From Oceanospirillaceae bacterium ASP10-02a (lineage in GTDB: Bacteria; Pseudomonadota; Gammaproteobacteria; Pseudomonadales; Balneatricaceae): a stretch of DNA of 61,949 nucleotides. The position numbers were made by a program, and so were the translations under genes. Location: the NCBI GenBank assembly GCA_905182035.1, contig CAJIZL010000028.1, positions 1 to 61,949 of the forward strand, given 5' to 3'. Position 1 is the stretch's first letter. The number at the start of each line of letters is the position of its first letter. The notes under the pieces are model-generated. The model did not search any database. It saw only the letters and a list, made by a program, of their open reading frames with translations, and was not told where the DNA came from. This document shows positions 1 through 9,007 of this stretch, one piece after another.

Positions 1-154
1 GGGTGCTGACCCACGCGGTCACCGGTGCTTTGACTTGATCAAACAAGGTCAAATATACGATCCCAAAGGTAGCTTTATCAAACATTGGGGTGGAGATCAA
101 TATGACCCTGCACTTGATTCGGTAGACGCGGCTGACTGGCCGATTAGTCGATGA
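1..154 (+). CDS. C-terminal end of a photolyase/cryptochrome-family protein (partial)
   Basis: An open frame enters from the left edge (frame starting at base 2) and stops with TGA at 152-154, leaving about 50 residues. It contains a DPRGHR-x-FDL-x3-Q pattern, then YDPKGSF and HW. This resembles the C-terminal end of the FAD-binding helical domain of class I photolyases and DASH cryptochromes (DPRG-x-R-x-FN...Q...YDP-x-G...W). Those proteins bind FAD and, in the photolyases, repair pyrimidine dimers with light. Only the tail is present, so repair enzyme and photoreceptor cannot be told apart. The family assignment rests on this one motif string. Confidence 0.6.
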   Translation, partial: GADPRGHRCFDLIKQGQIYDPKGSFIKHWGGDQYDPALDSVDAADWPISR

Positions 155-327
155 CGAGAGGCCAGCGGATTAGTGTTAAGACATTCGAAAATAGGCAGGT
201 GATGTGGCAGGTCTCTGTATACTTTACTAGCATCCCCGCTTGACCAATTATTTAGACCCTCATTAAACTCAAATGGTGTTACGTTTGGGGTTAATGAGCT
301 ATGCAGCCAGCGCGCGGTGATGTCGTG

Positions 328-759
328 TCAGACACTGATATCAGCAACATCCAGCAATTGCACACCTGAGATTTTCCATCCGCTTGGTGTTTGCGTTACA
401 AAATATCTCAAATAGTGGGCGGTCCCAGCAGCGTCAAAGATTTGAACGTCTTGTGTGCGCCCTTGAGGGGTTTCTTTGTGTTCAAGAAATGTCACACCTG
501 CGGGTCTCCATACCATTGGATAACCGCGCCGGACCATCTCGCCAAAATTCTGTGGACTTCCAAACATAGAGCGTATTGAGGGGCTAGCGTAGGTAAACGC
601 CCGACTCATATCGTCTTCTAGAAACGCTTGGAATTGACCGTTGATCGTGGCCTGTACATCTTCTTTTTCACTAGCGGTAACTGGGAGGCAAAACAAAAGA
701 AGTACAAAAATACTTGCAAGATAGCGCGTGGGATGAACAATATATTTCTTTAAATTCAT
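328..759 (-). CDS. DUF4864 domain-containing exported protein
   Basis: A 143-residue protein of unknown function. Residues 1-29 look like a Sec signal: basic start, hydrophobic stretch ASIFVLLLFCLPV, then a small-residue cleavage region before SEKED. The rest matches the DUF4864 pattern as I recall it: an N-terminal helix (AFLEDDMSRAFTYASPSIR), then FGSPQNFGEMVRRGYPMVWRP, and a C-terminal beta region ending SGWKISGVQLLD. The fold resembles NTF2/SnoaL-like proteins. An AGAGA-type ribosome site lies about 9 bases before the ATG. It stands alone, facing the partial gene at the left edge, so context gives no role. Confidence 0.75.
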   Translation of the reverse strand: MNLKKYIVHPTRYLASIFVLLLFCLPVTASEKEDVQATINGQFQAFLEDDMSRAFTYASPSIRSMFGSPQNFGEMVRRGYPMVWRPAGVTFLEHKETPQGRTQDVQIFDAAGTAHYLRYFVTQTPSGWKISGVQLLDVADISV

Positions 760-977
760 TTGTTTTATCTCTATATAATTGTAGTAACAGACTCAATTGA
801 CTGCTAAATCTATGATATTTGGCAAAATCATTAAGCAGTGTTTCAGGTCTATGCTGACGCCTTTTTTCCTTGCAGAACTTCCTCCCGTCCGTAATCATAA
901 TTATAAGTATTCAACTGTCAGGGTGGGTGTAAATGCTGAAAAGTAATGCAAAGATAATGCTGGTTTCGTGTAAAAAA

Positions 978-1112
978 TTACCCATTCTGGACCCAATACA
1001 TAGGTGGCGGGGGCAGAAGTTGTCTAGATTTAACTGCTGTAGCCTCACGCACATTAATGATCAGTAACACCGCTGACGCTGCGACGAATGCTGCCCGTAG
1101 TTCTATACTCAT
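978..1112 (-). CDS. Candidate 44-residue membrane peptide
   Basis: A small ORF reads ATG at 1112 to TAA at 978. A GGAG ribosome-binding sequence sits about 6 bases before the ATG (GTGGAGCATAC-ATG), which is the main reason to believe it. The peptide starts MSIELR, has a hydrophobic stretch at about residues 7-20 (AAFVAASAVLLIIN) that could span a membrane, a short basic segment, then a PPPP run and MYWVQNG at the end. I do not recognise it. It could be a small membrane protein or a chance ORF; conservation would decide. Confidence 0.35.
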   Translation of the reverse strand: MSIELRAAFVAASAVLLIINVREATAVKSRQLLPPPPMYWVQNG

Positions 1113-1340
1113 GTATGCTCCACTTAGGTTGATGTACTATTGCCATTATGCACCATAGTATAAGCCTACTTAAATTAGCAGATTACACATAGTAAAAACA
1201 TATTAGATCAAGTTGCGATGGATTTCCAAAATTGCTTTGTATAACAATGCTTGTTAAAGCCTAAGGTGTTGCAAGTCTGCTTGGCGCATTTCATCTACCA
1301 TCCTAGCCACCTCTGTATAAAACAGGACAATACTAAGAGT

Positions 1341-1362
1341 GTATAGTCAGCAAATTCTATAC
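1341..1362. promoter_or_regulatory. Perfect 6-bp inverted repeat upstream of the DUF1989 gene
   Basis: GTATAG and CTATAC are separated by 10 bp, about one helical turn, a geometry common for dimeric regulators. It lies roughly 90 bp before the DUF1989 start. No regulator is encoded next to it, and a 6-bp repeat can arise by chance. Confidence 0.25.
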
Positions 1363-1448
1363 CTACAGCCATTAGCTGATAACCTTCTCAAAGCGACTTG
1401 CGAGTTTTCGGTTAAGTACGCGTAGGTATATCAAGGACAAGTCAAGCC

Positions 1449-2321
1449 ATGAAAAACACACCTCAATACTCACCACCAGCAGATGCCCAACAACGGTTAG
1501 ACGTAGCGCCAGTGGTGTGTTATCCCAACGATACCCTGCCTATGTACGATAAGGCTTTTTACACTAACCTACAGCAGGGAATGCAACTTGTAGATAGTGT
1601 CATTATTCCAGCCAGAGACGCTCGCAGTTTTGTGGTTCCAAAGGGCCATGTGTTTCGTATCGTGAGTTTAGAAGGCCCCCAAGTAGGTGATTTAAACCTA
1701 TGGCACAAAGATAACCTTAAAGAACGGTTTTTTAGTGGCAAAACTCGGGCCTTGCACGGCACCCATGTGAGCACTGGCGACAGATTGTGGAGCAATATTC
1801 CTTACTTAAGGCCGATGGCAACAGTTGTTGACGACACGTTAGATTGGTACGGTTGGGACCAGTTCGGTGGTAGCGTACATGATGTCATTGGCACCCGGTG
1901 TGATCCCTATACTAATGAGGCCCTAGGTCAGGACGAATACCATCAATGTTGCCATTCCAACCTTACGCGAGCCATGTTGGACTATGCCAAACTACCTCTT
2001 GATACAACAGAAGCCTTGGTGCATGACGTATTGAACGTGTTTATGTGTACAGGATTTAGCCATGACACCCACCAGTATTTTATGAAAGCTAGCCCTGTAA
2101 GGCCTGGGGATCATTTGGCAATGTTTGCAGAAATTGATTTACTTGGTGCGCTCTCAGCGTGCCCAGGTGGTGATTGTAGTAGTGAGCATTCAAGTGATAC
2201 CTCCAGGTGTTACCCGTTAAAAGTGGAAATATATCAACCAAGGCCAGAGACTTTAGCAGGTTGGTCTAGCCCTAGCATAAACGGCTACAGCCGAAACCAT
2301 GGAGTAGATCACAACTCATGA
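1449..2321 (+). CDS. DUF1989 / urea carboxylase-associated family protein
   Basis: A 290-residue protein of the DUF1989 family, often annotated as urea carboxylase-associated. The family signature is visible: an N-terminal double-stranded region ([35 protein letters not shown]), then [12 protein letters not shown], and a Cys/His-rich segment [23 protein letters not shown] consistent with metal binding. The final section holds NVFMCTGF and a Cys-bearing stretch [10 protein letters not shown]. Its biochemical activity is not established to my knowledge. Relatives occur near urea, allophanate or amino-acid degradation genes, but none is next to it here. The stop overlaps the dtd start (ATGA at 2318-2321), so the two are probably co-translated. 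Confidence 0.8.
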   Translation: MKNTPQYSPPADAQQRLDVAPVVCYPNDTLPMYDKAFYTNLQQGMQLVDSVIIPARDARSFVVPKGHVFRIVSLEGPQVGDLNLWHKDNLKERFFSGKTRALHGTHVSTGDRLWSNIPYLRPMATVVDDTLDWYGWDQFGGSVHDVIGTRCDPYTNEALGQDEYHQCCHSNLTRAMLDYAKLPLDTTEALVHDVLNVFMCTGFSHDTHQYFMKASPVRPGDHLAMFAEIDLLGALSACPGGDCSSEHSSDTSRCYPLKVEIYQPRPETLAGWSSPSINGYSRNHGVDHNS

Positions 2322-2752
2322 AAGCCTTGATGCAGCGAGTCACCCAAGCCAAAGTAGAGGTAGGTGGTCAATGTATAGGCCAAATTGGTTACGGCATCAT
2401 GCTGTTATTGGGTGTTGATAAGGGTGACGACCAAACTAAAGCAGACCAGTTATTGCATAAAGTGCTGCACTACCGTTTTTTTGCTGATGCAGATGGGAAA
2501 ATGAACAACAACGTGCAGCAAGTGAATGGCAGTATTCTCATTGTAAGCCAGTTTACGCTGGTGGCAGATACCAAAAAAGGGTTAAGGCCTGGTTTCTCTA
2601 GCGCCGCTCCCCCAGCCCTTGGCGAACAAATGTATGATTATTTTGTCGCCCAAGCACGGAAAAAAATCACCGTGGCTACAGGGCAATTTGGCGCTGATAT
2701 GCAGGTAAGCCTAACCAATGACGGGCCTGTGACCTTTATGTTGGAGGTTTAG
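2318..2752 (+). CDS. dtd: D-aminoacyl-tRNA deacylase
   Basis: A 144-residue cytoplasmic enzyme, the usual length for bacterial DTD. It hydrolyses D-aminoacyl-tRNA (and mischarged glycyl-tRNA-Ala), keeping D-amino acids out of translation. Both signature motifs are present: SQFTL at residues 77-81 and NDGPVTF at 134-140, the latter containing the Gly-Pro pair that enforces chirality. The start overlaps the DUF1989 stop by ATGA, which fixes it. It converges with selO on the other strand with a 40-bp gap. Confidence 0.95.
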   Translation: MKALMQRVTQAKVEVGGQCIGQIGYGIMLLLGVDKGDDQTKADQLLHKVLHYRFFADADGKMNNNVQQVNGSILIVSQFTLVADTKKGLRPGFSSAAPPALGEQMYDYFVAQARKKITVATGQFGADMQVSLTNDGPVTFMLEV

Positions 2753-2792
2753 AGCGGAGCAGTGACTATGCATGTAACCGTTTTATGTATTG

Positions 2793-4286
2793 TTAAGTGC
2801 CACAGAAAGTATGTTGCACCACTTCTTGTGGCATGGGAGCAAGGGCAAAATTTCTCCTTGTTTGTTGGTAATCACTGGGGGACTGAACAACTTTGAGCAG
2901 CGCGTAAAAGGGTTGGTAATCGCCCTTGTCTTCGGCGGCTCTTATTGCCAGCTCAACTTGGTGATTGCGGGCAATAAAGGCTGGATTAGCACGTTTCATT
3001 TGTTGATACCGTTGCGTTTGGCCTTGTGGGTCTGTAGCTAAGCGTTGCTGCCATTGTTGCTGCCACACAACGAGCTCGTTGGGGGCAATAAAAGCATCCC
3101 CAAGGGGTTGGTGTTTGGCACCTGTTGCTACTTGATCAAGCAAATATCTAAAACACAAAGTGAAATCTAGCTGATGCTCGGCCATGATGGCCAAGAGTTG
3201 TTCCGTCAATGCTTGATCGCCACCTTGTGGCTTGCTAATACCAAGCTTGTTACTCATTACTAGTTGATAAGCTGCACCATAATGCTTGACGTAATTGTCC
3301 AACGATTGTTGGGCATCCGCCAATGCTTGCTCATCATCTTTGTGCAATAGCGGTAGCAAGGCTTGGGCAAGGCGAGCTAAGTTCCACTGGCCGATACCAG
3401 GTTGCTGGTTATAACGGTAGCGGCCTTGTCGATCAATAGAACTAAATACTTTTTCTGGGTCGAACTGATCCATAAAAGCGCAGGGCCCGTAGTCAACCGT
3501 GGCACCACAAATAAGCATGTTGTCGGTGTTCATTACGCCGTGAATAAAACCAAAACCTTGCCATTGAGCAATGAGTTTAGCTTGGCGTTCTATGACTGCA
3601 TTGAGCAATGCTAAGTAAGGCTGTTGGTGCTTAATTAGATGTGAAAAATGGCGTTTAAGGCAATAATCTGCAAGGGTCTTAACGGCTTCTTCATCCCCTT
3701 GCATAGCAAAATATTCAAAGGTACCGACACGAATGTGACTTGGAGCGATGCGAGTTAACACGGCTCCAGGTGCCGGACCTTGGCGCATAACACTTTCACC
3801 TGTAGCGATCGCTGCAAGACTGCGGGTAGTGGGCACACCTAAACTGGCCATGGCTTCGCTGATGAGGTATTCCCTGATTACGGGCCCTAGAGGTGAGCGA
3901 CCATCACCACGGCGGGAGTACGGTGTAGGCCCAGATCCTTTGAGCTGTAAGTCAAAACGCTCGCCATTTGGAGCAACTATTTCCCCCAACAAGTGTGCTC
4001 TGCCGTCACCTAATTGAGGATTAAACGATCCAAATTGGTGACCTGCATAGGCCTGGGCCATTGGTGCTGAACCCATGGCGGTTTGATTACCTGCCAATAC
4101 CTGCAAAGCTTCATCGGATGCCAGCCATTGGGGGTCAATGCCTAGTTCTTTGCCAAGGGTTGGGTTATCAATGATAGGCGTTGCGTGAGCTACGGCAACG
4201 GGTTGGGTGTAGCTGTAAAAACGTTCTGGCAGGCTGGCAAACGTAGTGTCAAATTCGGGGCTGACGGCTGAAGAGGTGGTGTTCAT
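2793..4286 (-). CDS. selO: Protein adenylyltransferase SelO (YdiU family)
   Basis: A 497-residue pseudokinase-fold enzyme that transfers AMP from ATP to Ser/Thr/Tyr of target proteins, linked to redox stress. Visible motifs are YAGHQFGSFNPQLGDGRAHLLGE (81-103), KGSGPTPYSRRGDGR, REYLISEAMASLGVPTTRSLA and the metal-binding region GFIHGVMNTDNM followed by DYGPCAFMD. The last residues, FCGT, place a Cys near the C-terminus as in SelO proteins, where it is often selenocysteine in eukaryotes. The ATG has an AGG ribosome site 8 bases upstream. It starts 9 bp after uvrD ends, so the two likely form an operon. Confidence 0.95.
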   Translation of the reverse strand: MNTTSSAVSPEFDTTFASLPERFYSYTQPVAVAHATPIIDNPTLGKELGIDPQWLASDEALQVLAGNQTAMGSAPMAQAYAGHQFGSFNPQLGDGRAHLLGEIVAPNGERFDLQLKGSGPTPYSRRGDGRSPLGPVIREYLISEAMASLGVPTTRSLAAIATGESVMRQGPAPGAVLTRIAPSHIRVGTFEYFAMQGDEEAVKTLADYCLKRHFSHLIKHQQPYLALLNAVIERQAKLIAQWQGFGFIHGVMNTDNMLICGATVDYGPCAFMDQFDPEKVFSSIDRQGRYRYNQQPGIGQWNLARLAQALLPLLHKDDEQALADAQQSLDNYVKHYGAAYQLVMSNKLGISKPQGGDQALTEQLLAIMAEHQLDFTLCFRYLLDQVATGAKHQPLGDAFIAPNELVVWQQQWQQRLATDPQGQTQRYQQMKRANPAFIARNHQVELAIRAAEDKGDYQPFYALLKVVQSPSDYQQTRRNFALAPMPQEVVQHTFCGT

Positions 4287-4295
4287 GATTTATAC

Positions 4296-6521
4296 CTAAA
4301 GGTTTTCTAACTTAGCATAGGCTAACACTAGCCATTTACTGCCTTCGTTTTCAAAGTTCACCTGCACTCGTGCTTGTGGGCCAGAACCCTCGGCATTAAC
4401 TACAACACCCATGCCAAATAAAGGGTGGCGTACGTTCTGCCCTAAGGCAACAACGGGAGTTTCTAAAACTTGGTGGCGGCCCCAACGGTCGTATTGCCTT
4501 GTTGGGGTAGGTCTTGCTGTAACGGGGCGGCTGATGCTGGATTTGAGCCGTACCTCGTTCATTAAACCTTCTGGAATTTCACCAATAAAACGAGAAGGGC
4601 GGTTAAAGGTGTCTTGGCCGTGTAAGCGGCGACTTTCGGCGTAGGTGATAAACAAGCGCTGCATAGCACGGGTGATTCCCACATAACAAAGACGGCGCTC
4701 TTCTTCTAAACGGTCTCCCTCTTCCAGAGACATCTTGTGAGGGAACAAACCTTCTTCTACACCCCCTAAAAACACCATAGGGAACTCAAGGCCCTTGGCA
4801 GAGTGCAAAGTCATCAGCTGCACGCTGTCTTCAGATTCATCAGCTTGTTGTTCACCCGCATCAAGTGCGGCTTGGTCAAGCATGGCGGCTAATGGGGTGG
4901 TGGCTACTGGGTCTAATTCGGCGTCGGGGTCATCAGACTGTTGTGCGGGGTTCCAAGTGCTGGCAAAACCTTTAGCGGCACTTACTAGTTCCTTAAGGTT
5001 ATCGATACGTGTTTGAGCCTTTTCACCTTTCTCTTTAAGGTGGTGTTGAATGAGCCCAGATTGCTGGATCACATGGTCCACCATGTCGTGTAATAAGGCT
5101 TCACTGGTTTCTTCATCCAGACGGTTGATGAGGTTAACGAAGCTATCAGTAGCGTTATGGGCCCGTGTAGGAAGTACATTGTTGGTGATGATTTGGTTGG
5201 TACTATCCCACATGGAGCAGCCTTCAGCGCGCGCGTTCTGGCGGATTTTAGCTACTGTGGCTGCACCCACTCCCCGAGTAGGCACGTTAAATACTCGCTC
5301 CATAGCTGCATCATCGTTGCGATTCTTGATGAGGCGCAAATAAGCTAGGGCGTTACGAATTTCTAGGCGATCATAAAAACGCTGGCCACCATAAATGCGA
5401 TAAGGCATTTGCGCACGAATTAACGCTTCTTCTAACACCCGAGACTGGGCGTTTGAGCGGTATAAAATGGCGCATTCGGCACGTAGTCCACCCTCTTTTT
5501 GCCATTGGTCAATTTGATCAACGATAAAGCGTGCTTCGTCCATTTCATTAAATGCTGCATATAAAGCAATCTGTTCGCCGTCACTGCCATCGGTCCACAA
5601 GTTCTTGCCAAGGCGGCCGCTATTGTTAGAAATTAAACCATTTGCAGCTTTAAGTATGGTGCCAGTGGAGCGGTAATTTTGTTCTAAGCGCACGGTAATG
5701 GCATTGCCAAAATCACGCTCAAAATACTGAATGTTTTCTATTTTCGCACCACGCCATCCGTAGATAGATTGGTCGTCGTCACCTACGGCCATTACTTTAG
5801 CGGCAGAGCCAGAAAGTACACGTAACCAAGCATATTGGATGGTGTTGGTGTCTTGAAACTCGTCCACTAACAAGTGTTTAAATCGGCCCTGGTAATGGGC
5901 CAATAAAGCGCTATTGTTTAGCCATAGCTCATGACTGCGCAGCAGTAGTTCACCAAAATCGACTAACCCAGCACGCTCGCAAGCTTGGTGGTAGGCGGCG
6001 TACACCTTCACTTGAGTGTCGAGTTGAAAGTCGCCATGGGTTTCTATGTGCTGTGGTCGCTTGCCCTCATCTTTACACCCGTTAATGAAATGCTGGAACT
6101 GACGCACTGGCCAGCGGCTTTCATCCAACTGCATTTCCTTGCACAAACGTTTAAGGATGCTGAGCTGGTCATCGCTGTCTAGAATTTGAAATTGTTGTTG
6201 TAAACCTGCTTCTTGCCAATGTCGGCGCAGTAGTCGATGGGCCAAACCATGGAACGTGCCCACCCATAATTGTTGTGTGTCCAACCCCATCAGGCTTTCA
6301 ATGCGGGCGCGCATTTCCCGTGCTGCTTTGTTGGTAAACGTCACCGCCATAATGGACCAAGGAGAAATATTTTCCGCTTCGATTAACCATGCAATACGGT
6401 GCACCAGTACGCGGGTTTTACCACTGCCGGCGCCAGCTAATATGAGCAAGTTTTCTTCAGGCGCAGCAACGGCCTCGCGTTGTGAGCTGTTGAGTTCATT
6501 TAAAAGGCGAGAAACATCCAT
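4296..6521 (-). CDS. uvrD: DNA helicase II UvrD
   Basis: A superfamily 1A 3'-5' helicase that removes incised strands in nucleotide excision and mismatch repair. From the chosen start it is 741 residues. Motifs in order: Q-motif LNSSQREAV, Walker A AGAGSGKTR, Walker B LLVDEFQDTN, GDDDQSIYGWRGA, LEQNYRST, the late motif LMTLHSAKGLEFPMVFLGG, and CYVGITRA. The C-terminus ends in the Tudor-like RNA-polymerase-interacting domain (VNFENEGSKWLVLAYAKLENL). I start at ATG 6521 (MDVSRLLNELN) because E. coli UvrD begins MDVS; an in-frame ATG at 6554 adds 11 residues without family support. No LexA box was seen upstream, unlike E. coli uvrD. Confidence 0.96.
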   Translation of the reverse strand: MDVSRLLNELNSSQREAVAAPEENLLILAGAGSGKTRVLVHRIAWLIEAENISPWSIMAVTFTNKAAREMRARIESLMGLDTQQLWVGTFHGLAHRLLRRHWQEAGLQQQFQILDSDDQLSILKRLCKEMQLDESRWPVRQFQHFINGCKDEGKRPQHIETHGDFQLDTQVKVYAAYHQACERAGLVDFGELLLRSHELWLNNSALLAHYQGRFKHLLVDEFQDTNTIQYAWLRVLSGSAAKVMAVGDDDQSIYGWRGAKIENIQYFERDFGNAITVRLEQNYRSTGTILKAANGLISNNSGRLGKNLWTDGSDGEQIALYAAFNEMDEARFIVDQIDQWQKEGGLRAECAILYRSNAQSRVLEEALIRAQMPYRIYGGQRFYDRLEIRNALAYLRLIKNRNDDAAMERVFNVPTRGVGAATVAKIRQNARAEGCSMWDSTNQIITNNVLPTRAHNATDSFVNLINRLDEETSEALLHDMVDHVIQQSGLIQHHLKEKGEKAQTRIDNLKELVSAAKGFASTWNPAQQSDDPDAELDPVATTPLAAMLDQAALDAGEQQADESEDSVQLMTLHSAKGLEFPMVFLGGVEEGLFPHKMSLEEGDRLEEERRLCYVGITRAMQRLFITYAESRRLHGQDTFNRPSRFIGEIPEGLMNEVRLKSSISRPVTARPTPTRQYDRWGRHQVLETPVVALGQNVRHPLFGMGVVVNAEGSGPQARVQVNFENEGSKWLVLAYAKLENL

Positions 6522-6613
6522 TATCTTGTCCGTGTGGGCGCTGTGAGTACGCATTTATATATGATCCAAATGAAATTTTTAGATAACAGCTCAACTGATC
6601 TGACCACAATACT

Positions 6614-6640
6614 TTAGTCTAGTTGCTAGCTTTAGACTAA
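6614..6640. promoter_or_regulatory. Perfect 8-bp inverted repeat between uvrD and the TRAP genes
   Basis: TTAGTCTA at 6614-6621 and its reverse complement TAGACTAA at 6633-6640 lie in the divergent uvrD/TRAP intergenic region, centre to centre 19 bp. It could be an operator for the TRAP operon or uvrD. It does not match the HexR consensus I know (TGTAAT-like palindrome), so the nearby HexR-like protein is not an obvious ligand. Confidence 0.35.
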
Positions 6641-6788
6641 GGGCGTATGTTAATTTCAGTTAAGACATATTTTTGGTTAAATAAGTCATTAAATTATTAC
6701 CTATTGTAACCACAGATGAGGTAAATATCACCGTTGTGAGTGAGTTACTTTTCTGTTGTCTAGCTTAATAAAAACAACACTGGAGATC

Positions 6789-7889
6789 ATGGAAATGCAA
6801 AGACGTGAAATTTTAAAGAAAGGTTTGGTTGGTTTAGGTGGCGCAGCAGCAGCTTCTACCATTGCTGCGCCAGCTATCGCTAAAGAACGAGTAGAAATAG
6901 CTATGGTGGCAACTTGGGGTCGAGATTTCCCAGGTTTAGGTACGGGTGCTCAGCGTTTTGCTCAGCGTTTAAATGACATGAGTGACGGTCGTATCCAAGT
7001 GACTTACTACGCTGCAAATGAGCGTGTTAAGGCGTTCGACTCATTTGATGAGGTGGCTTCTGGCAACGCTCAGATGTACCACGCTGCTGAATACTATTGG
7101 AAAGGCAAGCATCCAGGCTTTGCTTACTTTACCTCAGTTCCTTTTGGCTTAACCTATACCGAGATGAATGCTTGGATTCGCTTTGGTGGTGGTCAAGAAC
7201 TATGGGACGAGTTGGGTGCAGATTATGGCCTTAAAGGCCTAATGTGTGGCAACACTGGTGTCCAAATGGGTGGCTGGTTCCGTAAGGAAATGAACAGTGT
7301 AGACGACTTCAAGGGTTTGAAGATGCGGATGCCAGGTCTTGGTGGCGACGTATTAGCTAAGCTAGGCGGCTCTCCTGTTTCACTACCAGGCGGTCAGATT
7401 TATGAAAACCTTATTTCTGGCTCTATTGATGCAACAGAATGGGTTGGACCTTGGAACGACGAAATAATGAAGTTCTACGAAGCAGCTAAGTTCTACTACT
7501 ACCCAGGCATGCATGAGCCAGGTGCTATGCTGTCTTGTGGCATGAACAAGACCTGGTGGGATGGCTTGAGTAAATCTGATCAAATGATGATTGAAGCGGC
7601 CTCCTCTATGGAAAATGACGTGATGATGTCAGAGTACAACGCCAAAAATGGTGCGGCGCTCAAACGTTTAGTGAATGATCAAGGCGTGAAGCTTCGCCAG
7701 TTCAATGACGATATTTACGATGGCTTTGCTGAGGCTTCTGAAGAAGTGTTTGCCGAAGTTCAGGAGCATAGTGATTTGGCTAATCGTATTCATCAGAGCT
7801 TTGTTACTGCACGAGCTGATATCGGAGCATGGGCAGAGATTTCTGATCAAGCCTATCTAACACAGCGTAACCGTGCGCTAGGTGGTTAG
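6789..7889 (+). CDS. TRAP transporter substrate-binding protein, TakP-like
   Basis: Periplasmic binding protein (367 residues from this start) delivering substrate to the DctQ/DctM permease that follows. The N-terminus MEMQRREILKKGLVGLGG...APAIA has a twin-arginine export signal (RR followed by hydrophobic stretch and AIA cleavage). The segment IDATEWVGPWND and the YYYPG motif resemble Rhodobacter TakP, which binds 2-oxo acids with a sodium ion, so an alpha-keto or similar carboxylate is the likely ligand. I start at ATG 6789, with ATG 6795 equally possible: GGAG at 6782-6785 is spaced 9 bases from 6795. A TTG at 6756 would place extra residues before the Tat motif. A terminator follows the gene. 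Confidence 0.9.
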   Translation: MEMQRREILKKGLVGLGGAAAASTIAAPAIAKERVEIAMVATWGRDFPGLGTGAQRFAQRLNDMSDGRIQVTYYAANERVKAFDSFDEVASGNAQMYHAAEYYWKGKHPGFAYFTSVPFGLTYTEMNAWIRFGGGQELWDELGADYGLKGLMCGNTGVQMGGWFRKEMNSVDDFKGLKMRMPGLGGDVLAKLGGSPVSLPGGQIYENLISGSIDATEWVGPWNDEIMKFYEAAKFYYYPGMHEPGAMLSCGMNKTWWDGLSKSDQMMIEAASSMENDVMMSEYNAKNGAALKRLVNDQGVKLRQFNDDIYDGFAEASEEVFAEVQEHSDLANRIHQSFVTARADIGAWAEISDQAYLTQRNRALGG

Positions 7890-7907
7890 TGGTTGTACCC
7901 TAGGTAT

Positions 7908-7941
7908 ACCCGTCCATGACGCAGTTATGGACGGGTTTTTC
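7908..7941 (+). terminator. Rho-independent terminator after the TRAP binding protein
   Basis: A perfect 10-bp stem (ACCCGTCCAT at 7908-7917 with ATGGACGGGT at 7927-7936), a 9-base loop, then TTTTT. It lies between the binding-protein gene and the permease genes, so it should lower permease expression relative to the binding protein, a common arrangement in uptake operons. Confidence 0.9.
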
Positions 7942-7982
7942 CGTTTTCAGTTCTATTTATCGATACGCTAGTGGTTTTAACC

Positions 7983-8996
7983 ATGCAACACTCGTCTAGC
8001 CCTTTGAGCTCATTGAGTTCTTCGAGCGTTTTACTTAAGCAAGATTTACTGCTTCGCAGTCTCGCTTTTACCGTGGTGTATGCCACGGTTATCTTTGTGC
8101 TTAATAATTTTTTAAACTTCTGGGCACTTTGGCCAGGAGCATTGAACACCCTAGGGGGTGAATTACCTACTGGCCCTGCTGCAGGTCTTGGATGGCTTCA
8201 GGTATTGAGCTATGTGGCGGCGCCTATATTGGCGATGGTGCACGTATTTAGATTACGTACTGAAAGCTATCAAAACCTTTCAATGAGAGTTTCAGATTGG
8301 GCGGCCACCAGTATAAAAGCTGCCTTTTGGATGGTGCTATTGGTGGGCATGACGGACATGTTAGTGTCTTTCTTGCGTATTGAGTTGATGCTAGAACCTA
8401 TACTCGGCAGCGACCTCACCAGTGAATTAGGCAAACCAAAGTTTCGTGGTGCTTATGTGCATTTACCTTTGACGTTATTGGCCTGCTTTATTGCCATACG
8501 CAGCAAAGGATTAGGTTTTATATGGCTGCCTTTGTTAGTGGTTGTGGCTGAATTTCTGATTGTAATTACCCGTTTTATATTCTCTTATGAACAAGCCTTT
8601 ATGGGTGACCTTGTGCGCTTTTGGTACGCCGCACTGTTCTTATTTGCGTCGGCTAATACCTTGCTCGTTGAAGGGCATATTCGGGTCGATGTAGCCTATA
8701 CTCATTTTAAGGCCCGCACCCAATCTTGGGTCAACATCTTTGGTGTGAGTTTACTTGGGTTACCACTGTGTTTTACCATTCTTACACTAGGAATGTGGGA
8801 TAGAACTAGCAGTATTAATAGCCCATTACTTAGCGTAGAAGTGTCCCAAAGCGGCTACGGCATGTATGTGAAATACATTATGGTGGGCTTTTTGGCCATA
8901 TTTGCTTTTTCTATGGTTATTCAATTTTCAAGTTACTTGCTCAAGCACTTTGGTGTGCTACGTGGCGAAACAGCGACAACAACGGCTAAGCCCTAG
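7983..8996 (+). CDS. TRAP transporter small permease (DctQ-type), enlarged
   Basis: The small membrane subunit of the TRAP transporter, 337 residues from ATG 7983; a GTG at 7971 is an alternative. Usual DctQ proteins are about 160-200 residues. The core family region is the C-terminal half (about 190-330), with ITRFIFSYEQAFMGDLVRFWYAALFLFASANTLLVEGHIRVDV, which matches DctQ where E and R residues interact with the large subunit. The N-terminal half adds several hydrophobic segments (about 33-50, 68-85, 110-130, 155-175). It opens with a Ser-rich stretch. It precedes dctM by 11 bp and is co-transcribed with it. Confidence 0.85.
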   Translation: MQHSSSPLSSLSSSSVLLKQDLLLRSLAFTVVYATVIFVLNNFLNFWALWPGALNTLGGELPTGPAAGLGWLQVLSYVAAPILAMVHVFRLRTESYQNLSMRVSDWAATSIKAAFWMVLLVGMTDMLVSFLRIELMLEPILGSDLTSELGKPKFRGAYVHLPLTLLACFIAIRSKGLGFIWLPLLVVVAEFLIVITRFIFSYEQAFMGDLVRFWYAALFLFASANTLLVEGHIRVDVAYTHFKARTQSWVNIFGVSLLGLPLCFTILTLGMWDRTSSINSPLLSVEVSQSGYGMYVKYIMVGFLAIFAFSMVIQFSSYLLKHFGVLRGETATTTAKP

Positions 8997-9007
8997 GACA
9001 CTCGGTT

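Larger units (their letters stand above)
760..1448. other. Long intergenic region (689 bp) between DUF4864 and DUF1989 genes
   Basis: No long coding frame is visible. It holds one credible small minus-strand ORF (978-1112) and two short inverted repeats. One is TACTAT at 1135-1140 with ATAGTA at 1155-1160, just upstream of the small ORF. The other is GTATAG at 1341-1346 with CTATAC at 1357-1362, about 90 bp before the DUF1989 start. Either could be an operator. No tRNA or obvious terminator was seen. Confidence 0.5.
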
